Part shown: piece after piece, positions 20,551-28,138 of the stretch
Position numbering within the stretch: position 1 is the first letter of the stretch
Layout of the letters: each line of letters begins with the position of its first letter
Assembly (NCBI GenBank): GCA_013298815.1
Contig: JAAFJF010000032.1
Location: 1-37,330 of the forward strand
Direction of reading: 5' to 3'
Origin: Polaromonas sp.
GTDB taxonomy: Bacteria; Pseudomonadota; Gammaproteobacteria; Burkholderiales; Burkholderiaceae_C
Length of the DNA stretch: 37,330 bases
Program-made: the position numbers and the translations under genes
The notes under the pieces: generated by a model
Databases searched by the model: none
What the model was told of the DNA's origin: nothing
The model's input: the letters and a program-made list of their open reading frames with translations, nothing else

Positions 20551-21579
20551 ATGACACAAAAAGCCCCTACGTTTGAAGCAAAACCAGTCCACGTTTTCAA
20601 AGCTGGCTCGCACACCAGCGCGGGTGGTGGTGCTTATACGTTCGGTGAGGCAGACATCAAAGCTATCGCGCTGGCGTACAACCCTGCCAAGCACAAAGCG
20701 CCCATCGTTATCGGTCACCCCACGCTAGACGCACCCGCTTGGGGCTGGGTCGACCAGCTCACGGCTGTGGGTGGTGATTTGTTTGCTACCGAATCAAAGG
20801 TTGACCCAGCCTTTGCCGAAATGCGCACCGCTGGCCGCTACGAGCAGCGCAGCATTGCGCTGTATGCCCCCGGTGACGCGGGCAACCCGACGCCTGGCGC
20901 TTGGTATTTGCGCCACGTGGGTTACCTAGGTGCTATGCCGCCAGCCGTCAAGGGATTGGAGCAATACACCTTTGCGGACAAGGGCGCTGCGACTGTGGCG
21001 TTTTCGGAGCCGGTCACCGATCCTGTCGAACCCATCACCCCTGCTGCTACTTTTCCCGCCACCAAAACAACCACAGACCCCATCAACCCGGATCCAACCC
21101 AACCTGTTTTACCTAAGGAGCTATCCATGACCCCAGAACAAATCGCCGCCTTGCAAGCCAAGGCAGACCGTGCCGACGCTGCCGAAGCCGAAGTCACCAG
21201 CCTCAAAGCCGCCGCCGTGCAAACCGCCCGCGCTGCCTTTGCTGAAAAGCGCACAGCCGAGGCCACAGAGTTTGTATCCACGCACGTCAAGCGCGGTGTC
21301 TTGAAGCCTGAGCACAAAGCCCGCGTGGTAGCGCTCTTGGCTGCTGAGCCGCAAAAAGTAGAGTTTGCCGAAGGTGGCGCAAATATCACCAGCGACGCTG
21401 CGCAAATCGTGCGTGACGTGTTGGTGGGTGCGATTGCACCAGTTGCATTTGGTGAGCATGCGGGTGGCAAGCCGCCAGCTGCCAAAGCGGGCAGCGACGC
21501 TGAGCTGCACGACAAGGCTACAGCATTGTCTAAAGAAAAGGGCATCACCTACGAAGCGGCGCTTCGTCAGCTTTGCTGA
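20551..21579 (+). CDS. I: Prohead protease/scaffold, Mu gpI-like
   Basis: A 342-residue protein of the Mu I protease family (peptidase U35-like). The N-terminal ~150 residues hold the protease region with the conserved APIVIGHPTLDAPAWGWVDQL segment (about 50-71), a YEQRSIALY motif and YLRHVGYLGAMPPAVKGLE. A Pro/Thr-rich linker (about 160-190) leads to an Ala/Glu-rich helical scaffold domain with its own start. It shapes the prohead and is processed on maturation. It is the first gene of the rightward structural block. In Mu it directly follows G. Confidence 0.92.
   Translation: MTQKAPTFEAKPVHVFKAGSHTSAGGGAYTFGEADIKAIALAYNPAKHKAPIVIGHPTLDAPAWGWVDQLTAVGGDLFATESKVDPAFAEMRTAGRYEQRSIALYAPGDAGNPTPGAWYLRHVGYLGAMPPAVKGLEQYTFADKGAATVAFSEPVTDPVEPITPAATFPATKTTTDPINPDPTQPVLPKELSMTPEQIAALQAKADRADAAEAEVTSLKAAAVQTARAAFAEKRTAEATEFVSTHVKRGVLKPEHKARVVALLAAEPQKVEFAEGGANITSDAAQIVRDVLVGAIAPVAFGEHAGGKPPAAKAGSDAELHDKATALSKEKGITYEAALRQLC
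21127..21579 (+). CDS. Z: Nested scaffold protein (Mu gpZ-like)
   Basis: An in-frame internal ATG at residue 193 of the protease gene is preceded by a near-perfect ribosome site, TAAGGAG (21114-21120), with six bases spacing. It would yield a 150-residue protein (MTPEQIAALQAKADRADAAE...) equal to the helical scaffold domain alone. Mu and lambda make their scaffold (gpZ; Nu3) the same way, from an internal start in the protease gene. The ribosome site is stronger than the one for the full gene, as expected when scaffold must exceed protease. Confidence 0.82.
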   Translation: MTPEQIAALQAKADRADAAEAEVTSLKAAAVQTARAAFAEKRTAEATEFVSTHVKRGVLKPEHKARVVALLAAEPQKVEFAEGGANITSDAAQIVRDVLVGAIAPVAFGEHAGGKPPAAKAGSDAELHDKATALSKEKGITYEAALRQLC

Positions 21580-21598
21580 ACTGATTTATCGCAAGACG

Positions 21599-21614
21599 GG
21601 TGATGGGCATCACC
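21599..21614 (+). other. Hairpin between protease and capsid genes
   Basis: GGTGAT (21599-21604) and ATCACC (21609-21614) form a 6-bp stem with a GGGC loop, followed by TCAAAAAA. With no T-run it is unlikely to terminate. It may stabilise or mark cleavage of the mRNA ahead of the highly expressed capsid gene. Confidence 0.45.
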
Positions 21615-21684
21615 TCAAAAAAGGCTCACGAATTTTCAGTTTTTAGTTTGAATTTTTAAATCATTTTTTGAAGGAATCACCACC

Positions 21685-22656
21685 ATGATGAATACCAGCC
21701 AAGCCCGCTTGGGCCTTAACCCCATTTTGACCGCCTTATTTTTAGGTCTTGGTCAGGGTAATTTGGCAGCTAAAGAACTGTTCCCAGAACTGCCAATGGC
21801 TCTGCGCGGCATGACTGTGCCACGCATGGGTACAGAGCGCTTGCGTAAGTATGACTTGGCACGCGCACCAGGTGCGGACACCCGTCGTGTTGACATCCAT
21901 TGGGACGGCGTGACCTACAGCGTCGTGCAAAAAGCGGTGGATATCCCAATCCCGCGCGAAAACATCGACGAAGCAAGTAATGCAACGATTGCAACTGGAT
22001 CACCAGTTATGAATGTTAGCAAGAACTTGGATATGTCCAAAACGGCAATGATGACAGCCATGTCAATCCTTGAGTTGGACTACGAGCTTGAGGCCGCAGC
22101 TATTGCCACATTGCCTACCACTTATGCGGCTGGCAACGTCTTGGCTTTGGCTGGTGTAACCAAATGGAGCGCAGCTACTGGTGTGCCGTTGACTGATTTT
22201 GATACCGCTGCTGGTATTGTTCGTCAAAAAACTGGCCGTAATCCAAACCTTTTGCAGTTGTCGGCACAAGCGTTTCAGGCACTCAAGCGCAATCCGCAAG
22301 TGCTCAACTCGATGTCAACAACGGCGGCACGAATTTTGACACCTGAGTTACTTGCGCAAATTTTGGGCTACAAAAAAGTGGTCGTGGCCGATGCGGTTTG
22401 GGAGAACGGCTCTGGTGTTGTCTCTGACGTTTGGGGCAACAACGCCATCCTCGCGTTTGTTCCTGAAATTGGCTCAAACGGCATGGACTTGGGACAACCC
22501 GGCTTTGGCACGACCAACACCCTCAAAGACCATCCATTCGCAGAGACACCGTGGTATGACTGGGAAGCTAAAACTTGGGTTTATGGCGCAACCTACGAGC
22601 GTTCGCCGCAGATTGCCTACAACGGCGCAGGCTTCTTGTTCCAGAACCCGTTCTAA
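21685..22656 (+). CDS. T: Major capsid protein (Mu gpT position)
   Basis: A 323-residue major head subunit. It has an RRVDIHWDGVTYSVVQKAVDIPIPRENIDEA segment (about 67-97), a helical spine region (about 105-135) and a QKTGRNPNLLQLSAQAFQALKRNPQVLN stretch (about 183-210), all typical of HK97-fold capsids of siphoviral transposable phages. The C-terminus WDWEAKTWVYGATYERSPQIAYNGAGFLFQNPF-type ending is also characteristic of the family. AAGGA lies nine bases ahead of the ATG. Its position after the protease matches Mu. Confidence 0.88.
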   Translation: MMNTSQARLGLNPILTALFLGLGQGNLAAKELFPELPMALRGMTVPRMGTERLRKYDLARAPGADTRRVDIHWDGVTYSVVQKAVDIPIPRENIDEASNATIATGSPVMNVSKNLDMSKTAMMTAMSILELDYELEAAAIATLPTTYAAGNVLALAGVTKWSAATGVPLTDFDTAAGIVRQKTGRNPNLLQLSAQAFQALKRNPQVLNSMSTTAARILTPELLAQILGYKKVVVADAVWENGSGVVSDVWGNNAILAFVPEIGSNGMDLGQPGFGTTNTLKDHPFAETPWYDWEAKTWVYGATYERSPQIAYNGAGFLFQNPF

Positions 22657-22667
22657 ACATATCTATC

Positions 22668-22751
22668 CCGTTCGCCCTGAGCCCCCTACTCCGTTCGCCC
22701 TGAGCCTGTCGAAGGGTTCTTAGAAGACTTCGACAGGCTCAGTCCGAACGG
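22668..22751. repeat. REP-like palindrome with a partial copy
   Basis: A partial arm (CCGTTCGCCCTGAGCC, 22668-22683) precedes a full unit (22691-22751): CCGTTCGCCCTGAGCCTGTC then GAAGGG, a short AT-rich loop, and the mirrored arm CTTCGACAGGCTCAGTCCGA ending in ACGG. It lies between the capsid gene and the next small gene. Confidence 0.92.
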
Positions 22752-22824
22752 TAGTCAGGTCAGTTCAAACGGTAATTGCAAAGTCCAAGCAGTCATTAAC
22801 TAAACAACATTTTGAAAGCACACC

Positions 22825-23142
22825 ATGCCTAAATACATCGCCCTAGTAGCCATCTCCATCGCCGCCGCAGCCACAGTTGCCGTCGGTGACGAACTCACAC
22901 CAGAACTCATCAAAGACCACAACATCAGCAAGGCAGACATTGCCGCGCTGTTGGCTGGCAAGTCCATCGAAGACGAAGAAGCCACCAAGGCAGCCAAGGC
23001 CAAAGAAGCCAAAGCCAGCGCCGATGTGGCTGACAGCTTTGCCGCTGCGCGTGCCAAGGCTGCTGAGTCGGCAGACATTGCCAAAGAGATGGACACCAAG
23101 CCCGTCAAAGCTACCAAGCCAGAAGCTTCTGCAAAGAAGTAA
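22825..23142 (+). CDS. Small Ala/Lys-rich protein after the capsid gene
   Basis: A 105-residue protein. The N-terminus MPKYIALVAISIAAAATVAVGDELTPE resembles a short beta-strand module of small head proteins in Mu-like phages (compare Mu gp35/FluMu N-terminal type) rather than a signal peptide, because a charged ELTPELI segment follows directly. The rest is a highly helical Ala/Lys/Glu tail (about 45-105). The position between capsid and DUF2190 genes is that of Mu gp35. A head-associated role is likely, but detail is lacking. Confidence 0.65.
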   Translation: MPKYIALVAISIAAAATVAVGDELTPELIKDHNISKADIAALLAGKSIEDEEATKAAKAKEAKASADVADSFAAARAKAAESADIAKEMDTKPVKATKPEASAKK

Positions 23143-23175
23143 CCCCTCACATAAACAAACTCTAGGAGTCCCATC

Positions 23176-23544
23176 ATGACCCAACGCAAAGACGAACGCA
23201 AAGACACCGTAGTCGCCACCACTGCCATTGTAAAGTACCGCTTCATCTCCCGCGCTGGTGCGCAGGGCACGATCACAGCGGGTGTGGGTGTGCCAAATAG
23301 CCCAACAGCCCCTTTAGGCGTGGCATTGTTCGATGGCAAAATCGGCGATCAAATCGCTGTAGTCTGCGACGGCACAGTGCAAGTCGAGTGTGCCAACGCC
23401 ATTCCTGCCAACTCTGGCGTCACTATTGGCGCTGACGGCCGCGTTGCCAACGCTGGCGCAACATCAGGCACATTGATGTACAGCAAAAACGCCACCACAG
23501 CTGCAGGCCAGTTGTGCGAAGTGGATATTAATAAATCCATGTAA
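23176..23544 (+). CDS. DUF2190-type capsid decoration protein
   Basis: A 122-residue protein of the DUF2190 kind: all-beta, with paired glycine-rich strands such as FISRAGAQGTITAGVGVP, a LGVALFDGKIGDQIAVVCDGTVQVECANAIPANSGV segment and a C-terminal GQLCEVDI. Such proteins trimerise on the capsid surface as cement or decoration. It follows the capsid gene module and carries a GGAG ribosome site (about 23164-23168). Confidence 0.8.
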   Translation: MTQRKDERKDTVVATTAIVKYRFISRAGAQGTITAGVGVPNSPTAPLGVALFDGKIGDQIAVVCDGTVQVECANAIPANSGVTIGADGRVANAGATSGTLMYSKNATTAAGQLCEVDINKSM

Positions 23545-23551
23545 AAAAACA

Positions 23552-23601
23552 CCGTTCGCCCTGAGCCTGTCGAAGGGTTTCGACAAGCTCAACCCGAACG
23601 G
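23552..23601. repeat. REP-like palindrome, shortened loop
   Basis: The arm CCGTTCGCCCTGAGCCTGTC plus GAAGGG meets TTTCGACAAGCTCAACCCGA plus ACGG with almost no loop. It starts eight bases after the stop of the first decoration gene and lies just ahead of the second. Confidence 0.92.
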
Positions 23602-23619
23602 GAATACAAAATAACGACT

Positions 23620-24048
23620 ATGCCAGCCTTCCCATCCACCTTCGGCACCGATTGCGCAGGGCAATACTTCCCTGTTCACATCGTCACCATTGAAGCGCAG
23701 GTGCACCTTGAGCGCGGTCAAGCAGTCACCTTCATGGGTGTGCCGCATGATGGCTCTGTGCCTGCAGCAAGCGGTGCTGATCAATGGCTGGGGCTGGCAA
23801 TGAATGACGTTGGCAAGTTTGACCCGAACACGGGCTTGTTTGTGCCCGCGCCAGTAGCCGTGGTGCGTGAAGGCAGCTTCACCGCACGCTGCGCCGCTGC
23901 ATTTAGTCCAGGTGATTACGTTTGGAGCGATGGCTCTGGCTTTGCCATCCAAGGCACACCAGCGCTGCACTACGGGCAAGCATTCGGCTTTGCGCAAGCA
24001 GGCGGCATGCTTGAGGTGCTGATGGGCAAAGCCTGCACGGGTGCTTGA
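23620..24048 (+). CDS. Second beta-rich head decoration-like protein
   Basis: A 142-residue all-beta protein with the logic of DUF2190-like decoration proteins: VEAQVHLERGQAVTFMGVPHDGSVPAASGADQWLGLAMNDV, then a REGSFTARCAAAFSPGDYVWSDGSGFAIQ segment and a GQAFGFAQAGGMLEVLMGKA end. It appears distantly related in fold to the preceding protein. Two such genes in a row suggest duplication or two distinct surface or stopper proteins. A head-closure role is possible. The start codon and ribosome site lie directly behind a REP-like palindrome. Confidence 0.68.
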   Translation: MPAFPSTFGTDCAGQYFPVHIVTIEAQVHLERGQAVTFMGVPHDGSVPAASGADQWLGLAMNDVGKFDPNTGLFVPAPVAVVREGSFTARCAAAFSPGDYVWSDGSGFAIQGTPALHYGQAFGFAQAGGMLEVLMGKACTGA

Positions 24049-24074
24049 GCGTTTAGAGAGTTTAGAAAATCAAT

Positions 24075-24653
24075 ATGAGCTACGCATCCATCGCCGATAT
24101 GACGCTGCGTTTCGAGCGCAACGACAAAGAGTTGACCCGCTTGACCGACGCCGTCAACATGCCGCCCACCACCATCGACACCGCAGCCGTGCAAGCCGCG
24201 CTTGACGATGCAACGGCTGAGATGGATAGCTACATCGCCCAGGTCTACCAAATGCCGCTCTTGGGCTGTGCTGTGCCAGGCACAACACCGCTGCAATACA
24301 AAGCGCCACCCATGCTGGTGCGCATCTGCTGCGACTTTGCGCGTTACAACCTGTACGATGAGCGGGCAACCGACCAAGTCAAAGAACTTTACAAGCGCTG
24401 GACAGATTGGCTCAAAGACTTAGTCGCTGGCAAAGCGCAGTTGACCTGCCCCGCACCACCAGCCTCAACAGGCGGTTTGGCGGGTGTGCCTGTGGGTAAC
24501 AACCCACAGGTGGGCGAAGGCGTGAAATATTGCTTTGAAGAGCGCATTTTTAACCGCAGCACCCTGCGCAACTACCGTTTAGGCAGCAATGGTGGCGGTA
24601 CAAACGGTGCGCGTGGCTACCGATACGGGCAAAACCGTGGGGGTGGGCTGTGA
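24075..24653 (+). CDS. DUF1320 head-tail connector (Mu gp36-like)
   Basis: A 192-residue DUF1320 protein. The N-terminal YASIADMTLRFERNDKELTRLTD, the DDATAEMDSYIAQVYQMPL helix (about 55-73) and LVRICCDFARYNLYDERATDQVKELYKRWTDWLKDL are the family signature. Mu gp36 and its lambda or HK97 relatives (adaptor) attach to the portal ring to join head and tail. The C-terminal ~50 residues are a Gly/Asn/Arg-rich extension ending in RGYRYGQNRGGGL. Confidence 0.88.
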   Translation: MSYASIADMTLRFERNDKELTRLTDAVNMPPTTIDTAAVQAALDDATAEMDSYIAQVYQMPLLGCAVPGTTPLQYKAPPMLVRICCDFARYNLYDERATDQVKELYKRWTDWLKDLVAGKAQLTCPAPPASTGGLAGVPVGNNPQVGEGVKYCFEERIFNRSTLRNYRLGSNGGGTNGARGYRYGQNRGGGL

Positions 24654-25132
24654 ACTTGCCTGTCAATTATTTAGAGGCTGAGGGTTTCATCATCAAGGCG
24701 CTCAAAGATGGCTTGATGCAGCCGGGCGCTGGCTTTGTCAAAGCCGTGCTGGGCATGCATGACTTGGAAAAGGTCAAAGAACATTCACAAACCACCCCAG
24801 CTGTTCACGTCATCTACGCGGGTGAATCGCCAGTGTCAGATGGTAATGGTCTTGTCGTTAGTGATGAGCACCGCTTTGAGTTCACCCAAAAGTGGCTGGT
24901 AGTCGTCTGCGTACGCAATGCCGAAACGCAAGCCGCGCTGGCAACGCCTAAGAACACCGACGCTGGCCCTATTATTTCCAAAGTCCTTGGTTTGCTACAT
25001 GGTAAGCAACCGGGCAAGATGCATACACCTCTCAAAAGAGGGGCAGCACCTGCTCCCTTTTTTGATGCGAGTTATGCGTACTACCCGCTGCTTTTTACAA
25101 CCGATGTTGCAGGTTGTATTGATGATTTTTAG
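24650..25132 (+). CDS. Mu gp37-like tail terminator protein
   Basis: A 160-residue protein of the gp37 family (gp37/DUF1834-like). Features include LEAEGFIIKALKDGL near the start, TPAVHVIYAGESPV, a HRFEFTQKWLVVVCVRN strand pair and an ISKVLGLLHGKQPGK helix. These proteins cap the tail tube and join it to the head connector. The start is a GTG overlapping the TGA of the preceding gene (GTGA), so the two are translationally coupled. Confidence 0.82.
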   Translation: MNLPVNYLEAEGFIIKALKDGLMQPGAGFVKAVLGMHDLEKVKEHSQTTPAVHVIYAGESPVSDGNGLVVSDEHRFEFTQKWLVVVCVRNAETQAALATPKNTDAGPIISKVLGLLHGKQPGKMHTPLKRGAAPAPFFDASYAYYPLLFTTDVAGCIDDF

Positions 25133-25139
25133 AACAGCG

Positions 25140-25199
25140 CCGTTCGCCCTGAGCCTGTCGAAGGGTTTAAGAAGACTTCGACAAGCTCAGTCCGAACGG
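25140..25199. repeat. REP-like palindrome
   Basis: Full unit with arms CCGTTCGCCCTGAGCCTGTC and CTTCGACAAGCTCAGTCCGA ending ACGG, starting seven bases after the stop of the gp37-like gene and ahead of the first tail-tube gene. Confidence 0.93.
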
Positions 25200-25253
25200 T
25201 AAAGAGATTTTTTGAAATAAGTTTAATTCGTTAATTTTTTAGGAGAAATTATT

Positions 25254-26072
25254 ATGGCCTCACGTGAATATTGCTGTGCCCGCTTACGTGGCAAGTTTTC
25301 TATTGTTGAATTTAGCAAGCGTGCCAAGGGCACTGCCGGCTTCAAGTTCGTGGGCAATGTGTCTGACGCTCAGCTCAAAGTGAGTGAAGAGACGATCAGC
25401 GTCGAAGACTACACCAGCCCTGCTGGTGGCTTGCATTGCAGTTCAACCATCATCAAAGAGGTGATGTTGGAGATGGTGCTTAACTGCACTAGCCCTGAGA
25501 ACCTCGCAATGGGTACTCTGGGCGATGGCGCGTCTGACAACGTGGCCGCTGGAGCTTTCACCGCCTTGCCTTTGGTGGCGTGGCCTGACTCTATCGTGGT
25601 GCTGCCAAAGGTTGGCGTCACAGGCTTGGTGGTTACGCCTGCCGCAGGCGGCAAGCCTTATGTGTTGGGGGTTGACTACAAGTTAAACCAAAACGGCGGC
25701 TCCATCACCATCATCCCCGCAACTGATGGTGGCACTATCCCCGCGCCTACAGTCACCGCTGGTGTGGGTGCAGCCAATATTGCCGTCACGGGTAACTTCT
25801 CCTTGCAAAGCATCGTGCAGTTCATGATCACGTCGGGCAAGGAGTTCGCTTTGTATTTCGACGCCGTCAACACCATGAATAACAATGCGCCTGTCAGTTT
25901 TGAGTTGTACCGCGCCAAGGCTGGTGCTGCCGATGGTATCCAGCTCATCACCAAAGCCGTGTCGGACATCAAAATGAAGTTCAGCGTGCTACGTGACGAA
26001 TCCAAGCCACAAGGCACGGTTGCCCTGCCGCTGAGCCAGTACGGCAACATGCAGTTTGGTTTGACCGCCTAA
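25254..26072 (+). CDS. Major tail tube-like protein 1
   Basis: A 272-residue protein with the pattern of siphoviral tail-tube subunits: an N-terminal FKFVGNVSDAQLKVSEETISVEDYTSPAGG segment (about 31-60), VMLEMVLNCTSPENLAMGTLGD, an inserted beta-rich region (about 95-180) and C-terminal EFALYFDAVNTMNNNAPVSFELYRAK. Aligned by eye it shares the arrangement of the next gene's product. GGAG precedes the ATG (25241-25245). A cysteine pair (YCC, residues 6-8) near the start mirrors the DDCC start of the next protein. It forms the tail tube around the tape measure. Confidence 0.75.
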   Translation: MASREYCCARLRGKFSIVEFSKRAKGTAGFKFVGNVSDAQLKVSEETISVEDYTSPAGGLHCSSTIIKEVMLEMVLNCTSPENLAMGTLGDGASDNVAAGAFTALPLVAWPDSIVVLPKVGVTGLVVTPAAGGKPYVLGVDYKLNQNGGSITIIPATDGGTIPAPTVTAGVGAANIAVTGNFSLQSIVQFMITSGKEFALYFDAVNTMNNNAPVSFELYRAKAGAADGIQLITKAVSDIKMKFSVLRDESKPQGTVALPLSQYGNMQFGLTA

Positions 26073-26104
26073 GCAAACAGCAACTCAATCGGAGCGCATA
26101 GACC

Positions 26105-26968
26105 ATGACTGACGACTGCTGCCGCCGTGGCCGAGGGCGTGTCAACTTCACCGCTGCCATCTTAGGCAACGGCTCAGTTGACACCGCCGATAACGGCTGG
26201 GGTTCGCTTTGGGGTAGCAACTGGGGTGGTATCTCCAACGGAGGCTACGTGGGCGGGCAGCTTCGCATGCCTATGGGTTTGTTTGTGGGCAACTGCGAAG
26301 ACCTCACCATCACGCCTGATGTTGAAGAGCTGGGCGAAAGCGTTGATTGGACCGGCAGCGGCGGTGCAGACAGTAGTTGTGAAGACTACCATGTCACCGG
26401 TGCAACCTTGAAGATGACATTGCTGTGCCACAGCGCCCGCAACTTGCTGCAGCTGCTTTATGGTGAGCAGCAAGCGCAGGTAAGCGGTTTGCAGACCTAC
26501 ACGGTTGATTTGGGAGGAAACATTCCGCCTGGAACAACTATTTTTCTGCCGCAACGCATTGACGATACTGTGCCGGTCAAAGTCACCCCTTCATGGTCTG
26601 TGCCGTCTGGGTCATTGGTGGCTGGTACAGATTACTCAGAGCGCCCGTTTGGCCCTTTGTTTGAAAACGGGTTGAGCGTGCCTGTGCTGCCAAATGGGAC
26701 GACTCTAACCATTACCTACGTGGCGTTGCCTACAGTCCAAATCGAAACCCTGCAAAGCCGTGGTGTAGATGTGGGCATTGTGTATGACGGCATCAACTTA
26801 CACGGCGGATCGCCCCTGCGTGATGACTTGTACCGCGTGCGCTTGCGCCCGATTGATAGCTACAGCCTGGTCAACAAAGACAGTCACAAACTCACCGTCA
26901 CAGGCCGATTGATGCCCGTCACCGTGGGTGGCAAAACACGCCGTTGGCGCACATGGCCGGGTGTATAG
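26105..26968 (+). CDS. Tail tube-like protein 2
   Basis: A 287-residue protein, paralogous in layout to the preceding tail-tube protein: a CC pair near the start, FVGNCEDLTITPDVEELGESVDW aligned with the GNVSDAQLKVSEETISVEDY region, then a LKMTLLCHSARNLLQLLYGEQ segment, a beta-rich insert (about 130-210) and a C-terminal domain. Two different tube-like proteins side by side suggest either a two-subunit tube (as in some siphophages) or one tube and one decorated or terminal-ring form. A GGAG site precedes the ATG. Confidence 0.65.
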   Translation: MTDDCCRRGRGRVNFTAAILGNGSVDTADNGWGSLWGSNWGGISNGGYVGGQLRMPMGLFVGNCEDLTITPDVEELGESVDWTGSGGADSSCEDYHVTGATLKMTLLCHSARNLLQLLYGEQQAQVSGLQTYTVDLGGNIPPGTTIFLPQRIDDTVPVKVTPSWSVPSGSLVAGTDYSERPFGPLFENGLSVPVLPNGTTLTITYVALPTVQIETLQSRGVDVGIVYDGINLHGGSPLRDDLYRVRLRPIDSYSLVNKDSHKLTVTGRLMPVTVGGKTRRWRTWPGV

Positions 26969-26990
26969 AGCACATTTTTAGGACAAAAAC

Positions 26991-28112
26991 ATGCAAATTT
27001 TACGCAGAATCAAAAGCTGGTATGGCCGTGGCAACAGCGCATGGGATGGCAACAACGGCCTAGATGCCGACTTGGTGCATATTGACAACCATTTGCCCAA
27101 CATTACTTATGCAGGCATTGTGACTCTCGGCACTGCAAATTCTGCTACAGCGGCAGCAGTGCCAGGGCGTGCGCAGTTGTTTGTGGATGGCACGTATGCC
27201 GTCACCAATCGCGATATCAGCGGCTCATTGGTTGTGCAGGCCTACACCCCCATAGCTGGCGCTTTGGCCAGCAATGGCACGGCGGTATTGGTCAATACTG
27301 GCTCGGCATGGGTCAATATTTTTGCGGCCATGCCAGCGGGTTCAATACCATTGGGTGCTTTGCAACTTGGTGCTTTGCCAGCAGGTATCACCATCACAGG
27401 CGCACAGGTCATTGGCGCAGTTGCAACGGCTACCCATGCATTAAACGCAGACCATGCACTTGAGGCAGATCATGCTTTGACCGCAGATGCATTGACTAGT
27501 GGCCCAGTTTCATCCACGCCATCGGGCATCGCCACGGTAGGCGCTGTCCCAACCACCAATGTGGGCGATGTCATTGTCGTCAATGCGCCTCATCTGCGGC
27601 ATATGGTGTGGAATGGCACTGCCTATGTCCGCGCCCCTTGGCACCAGCCAGGAATGGTGCAATACAGCATTAACAACCCGGCCAGCATTCCAGGCTATTT
27701 GCCCGTGCGTGGTGATGTGGTGTATGCGCAGGCTAATTACCCTGATTTAATTGCTCGGTTGGGTTTGAGCGGTACTGGAAACTTCTCACTGCTTGAATTA
27801 CGGGGGGAGTTTATTCGGTGTTTGGACAATGGGCGTGGGGTTGATTCTGCACGGGTGCATGGATCTGCACAAAGCGCGTCGCAAGTACTTAGCTCTGTTG
27901 GAACGGCGCAAGGAAGCTTTGCGCGAAACGGTTTCGCAGGCATGCGATACCACGCTGATACCGAAGCAGTGTTACAAAGCGACGGCGAGGCTGGCACATC
28001 TGACACCCTAACAAATGCGGATGGCTTGGGCGGCCCAGTTCAAAACAGTCGCCATTATTACCGAAATGTTCGCCCCCGCAACGTCGCCCTGCCAGCATGG
28101 GTATCGTACTAA
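26991..28112 (+). CDS. Tail fibre-like protein
   Basis: A 373-residue protein. The N-terminal ~190 residues are rich in Ala, Thr, Gly and Val, with repeats of an ALNADHALEADHALTADAL kind (about 150-168), typical of trimeric fibre shafts. The C-terminal region has the tail-collar/fibre-tip motif FSLLELRGEFIRCLDNGRGVDSARVHGSAQ (about 263-292) and ends RPRNVALPAWVSY, as in many receptor-binding fibres. It probably recognises the host surface. The location between tube and chaperone genes is unusual, since fibre genes normally lie after the tail-tip genes. Confidence 0.82.
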   Translation: MQILRRIKSWYGRGNSAWDGNNGLDADLVHIDNHLPNITYAGIVTLGTANSATAAAVPGRAQLFVDGTYAVTNRDISGSLVVQAYTPIAGALASNGTAVLVNTGSAWVNIFAAMPAGSIPLGALQLGALPAGITITGAQVIGAVATATHALNADHALEADHALTADALTSGPVSSTPSGIATVGAVPTTNVGDVIVVNAPHLRHMVWNGTAYVRAPWHQPGMVQYSINNPASIPGYLPVRGDVVYAQANYPDLIARLGLSGTGNFSLLELRGEFIRCLDNGRGVDSARVHGSAQSASQVLSSVGTAQGSFARNGFAGMRYHADTEAVLQSDGEAGTSDTLTNADGLGGPVQNSRHYYRNVRPRNVALPAWVSY

Positions 28113-28138
28113 TTCAAACAACCACCTCAAAATACATC

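Noticed and set aside
20922-21548. 208-residue minus-strand ORF rich in Ala and Ser
   Set aside because: It is a shadow of the protease/scaffold gene, produced by the GC-rich helical coding region.
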